This document shows positions 1 through 11,300 of a stretch of 64,000 bases of DNA, in pieces; positions within the stretch are counted from its first letter, which is position 1, and the number at the start of each line of letters is the position of its first letter. The notes under the pieces were generated by a model, which saw only the letters and a list, made by a program, of their open reading frames with translations, was not told the origin of the DNA and ran no database searches. The DNA is from Liolophura sinensis (taxonomy: Eukaryota > Mollusca > Polyplacophora > Chitonida > Chitonidae), in contig NC_088297.1 in NCBI RefSeq assembly GCF_032854445.1, forward strand, positions 16,567,127 through 16,631,126, given 5' to 3'. The translations under genes and the position numbers were made by a program.

Positions 1-393
1 AAGCGATGTTCAAAAGAACATTTGTGATTGGCTAGCTAACATAGGGATAAGTTTGCTAACTCGGGGTGAAGTATTTTCCGGCGACTTAGTGAATCAATGG
101 ACATGCTGCATTCTAAATAACCCTGATGGGATCACTGACAATATTTTCCCTCGTGAAAAACATTTTAGTTAATAAATTCTGAATTTGTTTTTGGCCGTTA
201 AAATCAAGAGAATTATAAAACTATGTCCCTTCTGTGGTTCCGAATTTCCCCGGCTCCGTGCATATTATCACAACTGAGACCAGAAAAAATGAAGAATATA
301 TTGTAATCAGATATGTGTTCTGACGATCTTCGATTGCATTTTTGATATGACAGAAAGAATCCAATATTGCTAAGCTGATTCCGTGTACCTGTT

Positions 394-453
394 CTAAAGA
401 CAATGGACCCAGTATGAAAGACTAAAATACAGGTAAGGTTGCTGGCTTTCTGC
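394..453 (-). CDS. Candidate terminal exon of the left-arm Cys-rich gene
   Basis: On the minus strand an AG acceptor (455-454), preceded by a pyrimidine-rich run, opens a 19-codon frame ending in TAG. It joins in phase 0 to the upstream exon at 1675-1862. Compared with the right-arm copy (about 21219-21278) this frame differs by three synonymous changes and one Tyr/Cys change, the pattern expected of coding sequence. The right-arm copy has lost the equivalent acceptor AG, which would shift its frame by one. An alternative frame in the same place stays open for about 78 codons (down to 213) but its differences are mostly non-synonymous. This is an inference from splice phase and substitution pattern only. 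Confidence 0.3.
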   Translation of the reverse strand, partial: AESQQPYLYFSLSYWVHCL

Positions 454-739
454 CTACAGCCCGACACAAAAGGGCAGAAACAACAAGTGGTTGCAATGAT
501 AGACAACAATTTCATAAGAAAGCGTACATTCCTCCAAGTCATCAGTACATTGTATGTATGTAATATAGAAGACGTGCATGCTAATGTACCAAACGTTGTA
601 AACCGGCCTTTGGACTATTTTTGAGGGCGTTTAAGTCTTTCGTTGACTAACACAGCTAAAGTATTTTCGGCATACACACAAAAATTATATAGCCCTTTTT
701 ACTCTTTGCCTGTCAGCTTTAAAACCAAAACAGTTTTAT

Positions 740-1525
740 GTCACATGACCATCCATTGCATCCGATCAACTTGTTGCTCAAGGGTGGATCTATTGACTGC
801 TTATGCAGGGGCTGATTGATTGATTTCTCAGGGCACATCAACTCATTGCTTAGAGGGCGCAGAATTGGCTCTGCATGGGCAGATCCACGAGCGTAGCCAC
901 TGATTGATCGGAGGACAATCATTTGATTAAACAGAAGCCATTCCTTTGATTTTTAGGGCACATCCGCCGACTGACATGCAAGGGTCTATCCAGTAATTGC
1001 TCCTGCAGGGGAAGATCCATTGATTGCTCATGCTTGGAAATGTCTTGCAGCACCCTGCGGATTGTCGTGGGTTTCCCCGGGCTCTGCCCAGTTAACTCCC
1101 GCCATAATGCTGGCCGCTATCGTATGAGTGAAATGTTCTTGAGTATGGCGTAAAACATCGATCAAATGCATATACATAAATACAGGGGGCAATCCTCCAT
1201 GAGCATCCACTGATCCCTCATGCAGATGCAGATCCATAATCCAGGCCAGACTCAGATTTATTTATTGCTCAGGGGCTGATCCATTGATTAGCCATGGACC
1301 AATAAAATGATTGATCAGGATCCGGTCCATGGACTGCTCAGGGGCTGATCCATTGATTAACCAGGGACCGATCAAGTGATTGACCATGATCCGGCCCATT
1401 GTTTGACCAGGGGGCAATCTATTGACTGGCCAGGGTCCGGTCAATTGATTGCTCAGGGGCCGATCCACAGATGGCTCAGAGGCCGATCCATTGATTGCTT
1501 AAAAGCCGATCCATTGATTGCCTAG
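740..1525. repeat. Degenerate ~24-bp tandem repeat array
   Basis: Imperfect copies of a unit around GATCCATTGATTGCTCAGGG recur throughout, with SINE sequence embedded at about 1050-1185. The matching inverted array in the right arm is at 19860-20900. The array lies in the putative intron between the Cys-rich exon and its candidate terminal exon. Confidence 0.8.
1050..1185 (+). repeat. SINE family A, 3' fragment
   Basis: It carries the conserved body (gtcgtgggtttcc, then cgtatgagtgaaatg, then gtaaaacatcgatcaaat) of the tRNA-derived SINE seen intact at 15825-16101, and lacks the tRNA head. It sits inside the 24-bp array; its inverted counterpart is 20505-20612. Confidence 0.75.
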
Positions 1526-1674
1526 GGGCAGACCTACTCCCTAGTCTTTAAGCTATAAGAAACGCGAAAGGCACGTGATGATGGACGCTGTTCATCCGAA
1601 GATCACTAAGAGAAAGTCTTCGGAAAGGCGTTAATCTACAATCAAATAACCAATTGCGATAACTAAATGATTAC

Positions 1675-1862
1675 CTGAATAGGTATAGGAAAAACAAAGC
1701 TTTTGTAAGCCGTGCACTTCTGTCCTGTGACCGTCACCCCATCGCACCTGGTGTCCTCGTAGCTGCATCGGCAACCAACAACCACACTTCCGTCGGGGCA
1801 CGTGGCCTCTGAAGGAGCGTCGTCATCTGTGGTACTTGGGCTTCCTTTCCTCACCAAAAGCC
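1675..1862 (-). CDS. Exon of a secreted-type Cys-rich protein (CPxG...CRC domain)
   Basis: A 188-nt internal exon bounded by an AG acceptor (1864-1863) and a GT donor (1674-1673). It begins with two bases completing a codon and ends in phase 0, the same phases as the related exon at 58058-58218. It encodes an acidic Ser/Thr-rich lead, then a compact Cys motif: CPDG, VVVGCRC, a Cys before DG, then Cys-Thr-Ala. The spacing resembles the Cys-rich repeats in mollusc proteins that similarity searches often label PCSK9 C-terminal-like; that family name is from memory and uncertain. No signal peptide exon was found in the window, so the 5' end is unknown. A paralogous exon lies in the inverted right arm. 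Confidence 0.65.
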
Positions 1863-2514
1863 CTGTGCAAAGAAATCATTACATAAAAGTCAACATTCCA
1901 ACTCAGATGTGATAACATAACATCAGGTGGTAAGAAACGTAATCTTATTTATTATTTTCGTACAGAATAGTCCCACTAGACAGGATAAATGAAAAGAACA
2001 CTAAAGCAAAGAGTATGGATTTAGGGAAATGAAAAAAGTTATACCAAAAAGGATATATATAAATTTTTCAAAAAATTAAAAAAAATATAATTGAATATTA
2101 GCAAAACACACATAAGAATTGCGAATATACACTTATGCCTTTCTTTAGTTTTTGACGGGCTTTGCGTTATTTTTGTCTCTCTACCACATATTTCGGATGT
2201 CGTTTTTGCTGGCAATCTTGTGAACGCTATTTTTCAGAAGTGAATTACTTACAGGACTCGAATTTGGGCAAGCTGTGGATGGTTGTGGGTTCGAATTTGG
2301 ACCTCCTATCACTATGTGAAATATTCTTGCGCACGGCAAATTAACACCAATAACATGAAATCAAACTAATCGAATTTGGAACACACCTTCTACAAAACAC
2401 GATGGTTGTAACCTGACTACAAGTTTTGATAAACCTTATCTGAAGTCTGTCATGCCTGTTCTGAGCTACCCGTTAAATGTGGATGTGTTTATCGATGGTC
2501 TACATAAGCACCAC

Positions 2515-2597
2515 AAAGGTGTTTGCGTGCGTGTGTCTGTGTGTGCGTGAGTGTGTCTGTTTGTCTGTGTCTGTGATTTCTTTTTTTTTTTTTTTTG
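2515..2597. repeat. (TG)n-rich and poly-T low-complexity tract
   Basis: GTGTGTCTGTGTG-type sequence is followed by a run of about 17 T. Its complement lies at 18437-18500 in the right arm. It adjoins the end of a SINE family B copy. Confidence 0.8.
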
Positions 2598-2825
2598 ACG
2601 TCGTACCTAACAATTGTGACCACGAGGAGTCATTAGGTGTGTTTTCATATACAGTGTCTTCTTGTGGCAGGGCGAGTTCATGCTACCAAAGTCAACGCTG
2701 TCGCCCCTAAAGTATCATGCCGTAGACACCAGATATGACACCCCTCGTCACATTGTACTGACACCGGAACAGCCAGTCCTGTTTCCTTGCATTAACATCT
2801 CTATGATAAAGCTAATGCACCAAAT
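2597..2825 (-). repeat. SINE family B fragment
   Basis: This is the body and tail of the tRNA-derived SINE seen complete at 13532-13890, in reverse orientation (gacgtcgtacctaac to ccagtcctgtttccttgc). It predates the inverted duplication because the right arm holds the matching copy. Confidence 0.8.
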
Positions 2826-3201
2826 TAGTCAAATTCACAGACAATTTAGACTGTCTGTCTCCCACTGCCGACAGAAGCATATCTCAAAAGTTACAAGAGT
2901 AAAAAATGTTACAAAGGGAGACAAGCAATGTATTAAACTAATCAATCTCTCTTCTACACAAGCCTAGAGGAATTGTTTGTGATACTCAATTGGCTGGATA
3001 ATAGAAATCCAGGAAAGATGCGCATTAACGCAGGGTAACACTATTTCTCTTCATTCTCATCAAACAATAAAGGTTATATTCGGAAAGTAAAAAAAAAGTA
3101 AAGTGAAGTGCCCTTAAAATCATAAATATGTGTGAGATCCACGGTAGTCCAAAACATGCAGTCATTTACCAGATGACTGTATTTAATAATATCATAAAAG
3201 T

Positions 3202-3739
3202 ATAGAGAGGGAAACCAGAGCAGCAATGACATTGTGATAGTTGGTCAATTGGCACAGGTATACCCGGTGAAATACGGTTTCACTTTACCTCGGTTAAGAC
3301 TTTATTCTATCTGTTCATGTGACTGCTTAAATAGCAGCAATTTACACGACCCTAGCAGTGTGATTAAAACAGAATATGACATGTTTTGTCACGTGTTACC
3401 AAATGTAGAGTGAATGGCATTTGCGCCTTTAATGACACTCACGGGGTCGACAATATTTGTTGGATCGCTTACCCAGGTTTAGGGGCGTTCAAGCGCATGT
3501 GTATTCCATTAATATGGTACGCAAATATGTATGTAACGTGGAAAAGTTCGTTACAGACTCGCGATGGTGATGCCCAATCACACCGGTTTCCTCCAATCGA
3601 CCATCCAATCAGTAAGCTCAGGACTGCAGTTTCGTGTCTCAATGAAGCTAAACATCGACGCACACACCACAAGAGAATAATTACAATGCTATCATGTTAG
3701 AGGGGGTAGCGCCATCAGTCGATATTAACAAAACTTAGT
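3202..3739. other. No recognisable feature
   Basis: This is unique-looking sequence just beyond the duplication arm. Short frames here lack splice borders, signal peptides or domain motifs. Confidence 0.5.
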
Positions 3740-4020
3740 AACTAATTTTTTGTTTTTGATCGGGGATCAAACCCAGTGTCAGGTCATACCAAATACTTTG
3801 AAAATGTCACTTGCTGTTGCCTCGCTGAGTGATCAGTACTTATAGGTTAGAGAAAGGAAATAGGACAGCTTAACCAGTTGTCAGTATAATGCGACTTAGT
3901 TTGGATGTCTGGTGTCTTCGGCGGAGGCACTTTGACGACATGGGCTCGCCCACCTACAGAAAAACACAGTATATGTACAGTCATGTAGAGATTTCTCGCT
4001 ATGTGACTGAAAAACAAACA
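3740..4020 (+). repeat. SINE family B copy
   Basis: It starts with the B-box-like GATCAAACCCAGTGTCAGG and continues with the family B body (ctggtgtcttcgg, cacagtatatgtac, gtgactgaaaaacaa). Internal divergence is high. Confidence 0.75.
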
Positions 4021-4067
4021 ATGCGAAATAAAATCCTAGATACACACATACATACCTACACACCTAC

Positions 4068-4330
4068 TACAAACTGGCGATTTCAGGACGGATTTCAAGC
4101 GCTCTTTTATCTAGTGCCTGTTTCACTGAGACGACTGTCCGAAGGCAAGTAAGCGGCCCCACCCGAGTCATTATACTGATATGGGTCAAACAGTCATTGC
4201 ACCAACCCCTTAATGCTGAACGCCAAGCCAGGAAGCTACAACTTCCTCTTTTGAGGTCTTAAGGGTGAGCCGACCCAGGATTGAGCCTGGACGCTGGATA
4301 ACGCTCTCGATGCAGACCAACTGATATCAT
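4068..4330 (-). repeat. SINE family C copy
   Basis: It matches the elements at 10690-10960 and 40485-40815 (gctcttttatctagtgc, gaaggcaagtaagc, cattatactgata). On the minus strand a tRNA B-box-like CCAGGCTCAATCCTGGGTCG marks the head. It is a tRNA-related SINE. Confidence 0.7.
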
Positions 4331-5302
4331 CGGATTGGTCATTTTTTTTTAAATATTGTACTTGTGGTTAGCTTTGTAGTTCACAGAACAACAAATAATT
4401 ACTATCGTTAAAATGGGGGTGTTATTTGCGAGATTTTACCCATATTACCTAAAGGACAAGGTCCATTGCACTTATAAACATGGTCGGCAATCACTTTCAG
4501 TTTTTCCCAAGTCTCATAGAATCCGTAATCTATTCTGTTAACAGAAAACAAAACGATGTCATGTATAATATAGCAAGGTCAAGGGTCACGGAAAGCCAAC
4601 AGACAAAAATACAAATGTTAACATGTCAACGTTCACAAGAGTCTCTTTTTACTTTTGACCAGCCGCCTATATCTGCAAAATAAGTCATACTCGCTTCCAA
4701 AACTGCCTTTAGTTAGGGACATGTAACAACGAAAACTCCACTTTTACGGCTCCGTATAAAACGGTACGGTACAACAGAAAATAGGATATGTTGTAACATG
4801 AAAATGAGAAAGTTTTTAAAGGGAATTTAACTCAGCAGAGAATGTAGCAAACAGCGTCGTTTTATCGTTATTGGTAAAAATTCATATCATATTGGGCAAA
4901 TTGTTAAAATTGTTAGGCCAACATTTTTCATAACATTTATTATACCATGGGCGTCTGAAAAAAGTGACACAAAAAATTGTTTAGATTAGAAGAACGATGG
5001 ACCTAGCTGAATGTTTGTGAATCATTTCTGTCTCATGAAGACGGAAAGGCAGCAAATTAATGCCAAGAAATTTTGCGTAATATTGTTGAAAAGTCACGTG
5101 ATACAACACTACTGTTTTTACCTTTAGCGACCTAAGAGTTGGAAATTAAATCTCCCCCGTTGAGAGCAACTTGGCAAAATGTTATTGTTTTCAAGGATTG
5201 AGGACTGACTAGGAGGGGTAGGTGTGTGTGTGTGGTTGTGAGGGTGGGGGGTTTTGGCTGTTGGGTGGAGAGGGGGTATCAGACCTTAACAAATTGCCAC
5301 AG
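4331..5302. other. No recognisable gene; G/T-rich tract at 5215-5280
   Basis: AT-rich sequence with only short unconvincing frames, ending in a TG- and G-rich stretch. This is the 3' flank of the secreted protein gene next door. Confidence 0.5.
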
Positions 5303-5303
5303 G

Positions 5304-5309
5304 TTTATT
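5304..5309 (-). terminator. Poly(A) signal AATAAA
   Basis: AATAAA on the minus strand, about 95 nt downstream of the stop codon of the Gln/GGFP gene. This is the expected distance for its polyadenylation signal. Confidence 0.5.
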
Positions 5310-5402
5310 AATGTGAGCCCCAGACCTGCACGTGCAATTTCACTTCAAATTCTAAAAACACTACGCTTTAGGGAATTCTAGTGTTTTTGTTTTTTTACTT
5401 CC

Positions 5403-6344
5403 TTACTTGCTGCATGTATCACAGGGCGCTGACGGAGGGTAAGGATAGCCCGGAAAACCGCCTGGAAAACCGCCTGGAAAACCGCCTGGAACCCCCCCTG
5501 GAAATCCGCCTGGAAAACCGCCTGGAAAACCGCCTGATGGATAACCTGGAAATGTGGGAGGCCCTCCAGGGTAGTGTGGATATGACGCAGCTCTACTCTG
5601 CTGTTTTTGTTGCTGTTGCTGTTCCTGATCTTGTTGTTGTTGCTGTCCCTGCTCTTGTTGTTGTTGCTGCTGCTCTTGTGGTTGCTCTTGTTGTTGCTCT
5701 TCTTGTTGTTGTTGTGGCTTCTGATAACGTCTGGCGGCACCGCTGCCATGTTGATGCTGAGCGTTTCTACAACATGTACAAAATGCAAGAAAATCCATAA
5801 AAATCAAAAAATGAAAAGAAAATAACAGATTATATCCTTATCAAGGTAGAATGCAATGACAGCACTCTGCGGATGATCATGAGTTTCCCCGAAGGTATGC
5901 CCCATCCCCCCCCCCAAATCTGAAGCATCTATTCAACGTTCAAGGAATAGAAGGCATTTCACAGGATCTTGATTCGTTACTGACACTGTATTTTCTTCTT
6001 AAATTCGCTGTACTTATTTTTGTTATTTATTCATGTTATATTTTTTTATTTATGTTTCGTTAAGGCATATAGCAAACCCAACGGACCAATGCCAGTAATG
6101 AACCAGTGAGAGCTTCATGGGAATAAACAACTTTATTTTCTGGTGTGAGCTACTATAGTAGAATATGTTAGATGTTGCAGCAAAGCTGAGAACTCATATC
6201 TTAATCACGTGTATTAAAATGGTGTAGAAAAAGGTGACTTACTACATGGAATGAGAAAGGAGAAATGTCAATGAAAGGAAGGGAGATAACTCACATCGTC
6301 ACATACAAAGTCATCACCAGGAACACAGTTGCAGCGATCTTCAT
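5403..6344 (-). CDS. Secreted Gln-rich/GGFP-repeat protein (2 exons)
   Basis: Exons 6344-6295 and 5766-5403 join in frame to a 137-residue protein. Exon 1 encodes a hydrophobic signal peptide, and the codon split by the intron completes an Ile-Asn-Ala|Gln cleavage site. The donor is AT|GTGAGT and the acceptor TTGTAG|A. The mature chain has a Gln/Glu-rich segment (about residues 34-73), then Pro/Gly/Tyr sequence and seven GGFP/GGVP units (about 95-122) encoded by a 12-bp tandem repeat. The tail ends Pro-Cys-Asp-Thr-Cys-Ser-Lys. An acceptor-like CTTTTCAG two bases before the ATG suggests a 5' UTR intron, and an AATAAA follows the stop. The composition resembles low-complexity extracellular matrix proteins (shell, byssus or silk-like), but I recognise no named family. 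A GTAAGG overlapping the stop codon could instead be a donor. Confidence 0.7.
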
Positions 6345-6504
6345 GACTGAAAAGTTGAATAGGTGGTTATGTTAATGTGTAATACCGAATACCAAATAGT
6401 CTAAAAAAACATCTAGAGAGAGATACCTTTAAGTTAGTCAGGAATGTACATACGAGCGCAGGTATATAGGCACATGCATGCTGGGTGTTTTATGTCGACA
6501 ATTT

Positions 6505-6605
6505 TGCAATCAAATGACGACGAGAAGTCATTAGGTGTGTGTAAATATACCGTGTCTTCTTGTAACAGGACGATTTCATGCACACCAGCGTGATCAATTT
6601 CATAA
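6505..6605 (-). repeat. SINE family B fragment
   Basis: It carries the family B body (gacgacgagaagtcattagg, taccgtgtcttcttg) about 160 bp upstream of the secreted-protein ATG. It may abut that gene's promoter. Confidence 0.65.
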
Positions 6606-6851
6606 AAGCTCATTTCACACAAGTCAAAATTCGAAAGGAAAAAAAATCTTCATTTATTTATCTCTTTGTGTTTTCATATCAAAATAGGTCCTCGTATTAG
6701 AAGATATATATTACATTCACCTGCAAGAAACTTACACTAACCTATTATACTAAAGTTTTAACTGAAACTGTACGAAAAATAGCCAACCCAGATCCCTCTT
6801 TATTTTGTATAAGTAATAACCATATGTGTAATGTTCTGGCGACGTACGTTG

Positions 6852-7022
6852 GTTTATTTATTTGATTAGTGTTTTACGCCGCACTGGGGAATATTTTCAC
6901 CTAAACAACAGCAAACCTTTCCACAAACGGCCGAAGAGGAAGACAGCATGCGTTGGATTTGAACTCACAACGACCACATTGATGAGAAGCTCATGGGTCA
7001 TTGCGCCTCACGGCAAAGTGCG
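6852..7022 (-). repeat. SINE family A copy, diverged
   Basis: It has the TTTATTTGATTAGTGTTTTA tail, an internal deletion, and the tRNA-derived part with a B-box-like TTTGAACTCAC, in reverse orientation. Confidence 0.75.
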
Positions 7023-7355
7023 TAAGTATACAGTAGGCCTAGTTACTGCCTATGGTATATCTTAAATCGAAATATTAGCGGTCGGGCTCACGTCACGTGG
7101 TTTCGTCAGGTATACTTGGAGAGAGTCATTTTTCACCAAGCTAAAATTTTCCCTCACACATCACGTCCGCTAACATATAAGTGAAATATCCTTGGGGACA
7201 AACAGCGCAAATCGATTAATTGAATAAATAATAGCTGTTGCATATTTGTATTTCTATAAGGTAATGGACAATATTTGTTTACAATTTAACATATTGTATA
7301 TAAAGATATATGGCGGCAGTGAAGTCAATGGGTTGAGGAAACCGAACTGTTCAGC

Positions 7356-7582
7356 GTAGACTAAAAAAAAAGTTGTTAATTTGAACAGAAAGTCTGTTCT
7401 TGAGTGATGCTAGAATGTATTCTGCCAACATATTTTATTAATTTAACATAAAGATTCCATTACACTAACAAGATATAATCCTGAATATGACAGAATATTG
7501 TGTTACAAGGACAGAATATATTCTGGTATCACTCAGACAACAGGCTTTCTGTTAAAATGAATAGATTAATTTTTGGAGTGTG
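7356..7582. mobile_element. MITE-like palindromic element (copy 1)
   Basis: A left half AACAGAAAGTCTGTTCTTGA...GAATGTATTCTG is mirrored by a right half ending in TTTTTGGAGTG. It is a member of a four-copy family (39241, 53655, 56426) with long terminal inverted repeats and no coding capacity. Confidence 0.65.
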
Positions 7583-10119
7583 CTGCTCCGTACTCTGTTA
7601 GGTGCCCGACAAACCCCCTGGCTTAAAGCCACATTCGAACCAGTGAATACTGCTATCGAACCTGCAGCCTCACTGGCCGTTGGCTGACATAATTGGAAGC
7701 AAGCTTTAGTCAACGGGTTCAGTGAATGTCCTAAATAAACATGTTAACGGAAAGCTGACATATATTGAATTCAATGAAAGGAGAAAAAACGAAACAAAAC
7801 AAAAACAAAACAAAACAAAAAACAGTGAAGAAGAACACGAGAAGTTATTTACATATATATTTAAAAAACATTTCGACTTTTTCTTTCAAAAGAAAGGGTA
7901 TTTGAAAAATATTTTTACATAATGGCATTTGGGACCACCTCTTAGTGTATATCGTTGTTGTATTATAATGTTCTAAATAAGGATGTGAAGCAAAACATGT
8001 CTACTACATTTTTTGAATGTAAATGTGACGCATGTATCCAAGGAAATGCATTTAATCTTAATTATGATAACATTTATGAACATATTGAAAATATAAATAT
8101 GATTTCAGTTCAGGTGGAATACATTTGTAAGGTAAAAAAACACATTCTAGCAAAAATGTATTTATTAAACATGTGTTACATCCTTATTAAGAGAATTGTT
8201 ATTGCAGAGACAATATATACCAACAGGTGGTCGCAAATACTCACCGTGCAAAAATGTCCTTTTCTCACTAAAGGAAAATGGAAAAAATATATTTAAGATC
8301 ATATTTATGACTAACTTACCGAACTCTTCTATCTGAACTTCATGTAATGCTTTCTTCACCTTTAAGTTCACTGTGCTGAGGCGAAGTCTTACCTTTGTCT
8401 TGTTTAATCCTTCCTAAGACGTCCTTCTTTCGTTTCCCGTGGGTGAGTGGTGCATGGCGGAATTATCTCGCTTTTAAAGGGGCAGCTATCGTCCGACAAT
8501 TGCCAAGCCAAACCCATGGGTTGAAGGATCTGAAATTAGTACGTTTATGGTACGAGGACCTTAATTTTAGATGTGCCACTGTATGTACGTATACACGAAT
8601 ATGCTTGCCATCGTTCAGGTGGAACCGCACACTCGAGGTCACTTAAAGGTCATATCGCTCTTGGCTCTTTTAATTTGATGCACAGGTTGTGGATAAAGTT
8701 AGTTTATATCTAGCTTTAAATCGTACCAATAATTCATGGTAAAGCAATCAGCTATTAGCCTACTGTATTGTTTTCATCTTGCCATTATTGTGCACTTGCC
8801 GCGTGTTTGCCACTATACTGTGTCACATCTCTATTCAGTGCGATACATATGCGATTACCGAGAAAAACAACAACCTTTATTAATTTCGTTTCACAAGTCC
8901 TTTCGTAAGGTATACATCTGTTTAGGTTTCCAACGTCAAAGGTTAAGAAGGGGCATGGTACTTCGTCAGTTATATCCTCGGAAAGGGGGCTGTAATTTCA
9001 CCCGTTACCTGTGACCATTTATTGACCATCTTACTGTCGTCGTTGCCTCAGACTTCACTCTCTTTGCTGCTGTCTTTTACATTGTGTTTACATTGCAGGA
9101 TTCTGCAAGTAGACTAAGTATCTCCTAGGCTCGGTTCCTAATTGGCACTGTTTTAAAGTCAAAGTGTGTTCATGTGTTTGTTGAGCGATCCCAGAACAGT
9201 GATGTCTAATAAACTGTATGTATAATTCTGACGTTTTACCATAAAAATGTTGCTTTTATCTAACACTGCTTAAGCCATGATGTTGGTTTTGGGCGAGGGG
9301 TTGGGGGCTGGGGTTTGGGGTGTAATTTGCTACTATTTATGCATTTACATGAACAGTTAAAATCACGAGATTTTACAATTATGACAGTTCATTATGTCTC
9401 TGTTAAGTATGATCTCCCTGTTGCATCACCGAATATCAGACAATGTTTTCCACGTTTATTGCTTTTTTTAATGCGTTCAGGATTCAGAGAGTGCGAATTC
9501 AAAACGGATAAAACCACATTTTATGCACAGAACACGTCCTACTACCATTTCTGCAGATCAGGGAAGATGACTCATACCTCGTTTTTATCAAAGACAGCTA
9601 CAATTAAAAACATTCCGCTCTATGGTGTTTAAATTCTGGACACTTTTTTCTTACTGCAGAACAATTTACAAACCGCAGTTTGCGTTCCGCCCTCTCCTCA
9701 ATTTGTCTTTTTAAGCACTAGCCGTTTATGATTTAATTCTTAAGTTTCTTGATAAACACATCTCCTGGTATAGCTAAGTGAAGTTTAGTCTTTCGGTTAG
9801 TGAACTTATATACTTCTGTCCAATTCTGTCTTTTCTCAGAATTTGATTTCACTGACATTGCGAGAACAATCAAACCTACTGCTCCACGTGGGTCTGGCAC
9901 TCGCACTAATCGTTGTATTGCTCAGAAAAACAGCCGAAGGGCCTCTCTTAATTCACGGGAAAAGACCTACCTGGGGGCGATCAGTTAGCCGATTAGTCGG
10001 GTCGGGGGCTGACAAGCTGATTATCTTCGATGCCACGAAGGATCTGAAAAGATTAGATATTCATAAAATAAACCAGTTTGTGTTTCTTAGGGTAAGCCAT
10101 GCAGAGAAAAGCAAGAAAA
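7583..10119. other. No recognisable gene
   Basis: About 2.5 kb of AT-rich sequence. Short frames exist (for example 7955-8296, 8736-9014, 9315-9632) but lack domains, signal peptides or credible splice borders. At 8319-8375 on the minus strand a short Lys-rich frame ends at a GT donor; it is too short to call. 7590-7700 looks like a decayed tRNA-related repeat. Confidence 0.45.
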
Positions 10120-10330
10120 GCCTATAATTAACGCGGATGGTCGTTTTGTTTGACTTTGTATGGCCCCACCGTTTCTCCATCCCACTGTTTACGGGTCTGG
10201 CTACTCTGTGCCAAATGTGCAACATATTTAAATTCAGCCTGCAGGATGAATACTTTTTCTCAAATGCATGCACGTCCTTAGGGCCCCATATGGGACCCAA
10301 GAGCTTTCGGGGCCTTGGCGGCCCCTGTAC
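10120..10330. repeat. Dispersed repeat shared with 25625-25790
   Basis: Both copies share gttttgtttgactttgtatg, ccccaccgtttct, gggtctggctactctgtgcc and gaatactttttctcaaa. The continuation seen at 25791-25840 is found here displaced to 11425-11515, implying an insertion of about 1.1 kb in this copy. The family is unknown. Confidence 0.7.
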
Positions 10331-10689
10331 CCGCGTCTAACATTAGTCGGGGTTACAGAATTCCTACGTTCAGTGAATGCACACCTTCTTCCCTGACTTC
10401 CAAAGCATAAAACTCAATAGCGTAATCTAGTATGTGTTATTTGTTTGTTTTAGGCTTTTAAATACCGGCAATATTTTATTCATAAGTATTTTAGAAAGGG
10501 ATATATTGTGGTAAAACATACTCAGTATTAGCTTATAAGGCTCGTTTCTCTTCAAATATTATCTCTGACTTCAAAAATTGTGGTTGTTTTTCATTTTCAG
10601 TGTGGCGTTCTTGATTTTAATATGGAGATTCATTGTATTATCAATAATCAGGTGCCCACCAATGGTTTGTCAAACTAAGGAGTGACTCA

Positions 10690-10960
10690 GTCAGTATAGT
10701 TAGTGAGTGAGTGAGTGAGTGCTTAGGGTTTAACGTCGTACTCAACAACTTTTCATATGACAACGAAGGAATCCTTAGAATGCATGTAATGTGCCTCCTT
10801 GTTGCAGGGCGGATTTCCACCGCTCTTTTATCTAGTGCTGCATCACTGAGACGCCTTACCGAAGGCAAGTAAGCCGTCCACCGGAGCCATTATACTGATT
10901 CAAGTCAACCAGTAGTAGAACTATCCCCTTCATGGTCGAACTAAGGCAATTTTGCCTCAG
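10690..10960 (-). repeat. SINE family C copy
   Basis: It begins with a GTGAGTGAGTGAGTGAGTG tail and TTTAACGTCGTACTCAACAA, then the family body (tgcctccttgttgcagggc, accgctcttttatctagtgc). Confidence 0.8.
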
Positions 10961-10984
10961 GGGACGCAACTCGATAGACCATGA

Positions 10985-11300
10985 CGATGCTTGGGGTTTT
11001 AATTCTTACTTAACAATTTTTTCAGTCATACAACAACAAAAAGTCATTAGGTGTATATAAATGTACTGTTTCTTCTTGGGCGAGTCCATGCCGCCAAAGT
11101 GCTGGAAATACCATGGGGAAGACACCAGACATGACACTCCACCCAGTCATACTATACTGACGCCCAGATCAACCAGTCATTTTCCTTGCTCTAACCTTTC
11201 ACTGTTGACCGACAAGCTAGGCAGCAACAAATACCATTTTTAATTTTTTTGACATGATCTGCCCTTGGTTTGATTGCAAACCAGTGACGTCTAATAGATT
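10985..11300 (-). repeat. SINE family B copy
   Basis: Near full length in reverse orientation: tail-side ttaacaattttttcagtcat, body cttgggcgagtccatgccg, then a B-box-like region ggtttgattgcaaacc. Confidence 0.75.

Larger units (their letters stand above)
1..3201. repeat. Left arm of inverted segmental duplication
   Basis: This segment matches the reverse complement of 17834-21675 nearly end to end. Matching landmarks are 1-240 with 21430-21670, the Cys-rich exon at 1675-1862 with 19564-19730, the 2162-2344 stretch with 18681-18830, the SINE fragment at 2597-2825 with 18235-18440, and 3085-3201 with 17834-17947. Beyond 3201 the match stops. The left end is cut by the window edge. Divergence is uneven, with several indels, so the duplication is not recent. 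Confidence 0.85.

Noticed and set aside
213-542. 109-codon minus frame conserved as an open frame in the right arm (21167-21403)
   Set aside because: Differences between the arms are mostly amino-acid changing in this frame, while the alternative short frame at 394-453 shows silent changes. It is probably chance openness.
1675-5766. Joining the Gln/GGFP exon to the Cys-rich exon at 1675-1862 as one gene
   Set aside because: The only donor-like GT at the end of the Gln/GGFP exon leaves two bases, whereas the Cys-rich exon needs one. The join shifts frame and hits a stop.
5381-5825. Several long open frames on the plus strand and in other minus frames over 5378-5825
   Set aside because: They are shadows of the low-complexity Gln/GGFP repeats. 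Only the minus frame joined to the signal-peptide exon makes sense.
8319-8375. Short Lys-rich frame on the minus strand with AG and GT borders
   Set aside because: It is too short, has no partner exon, and the upstream frame is closed.
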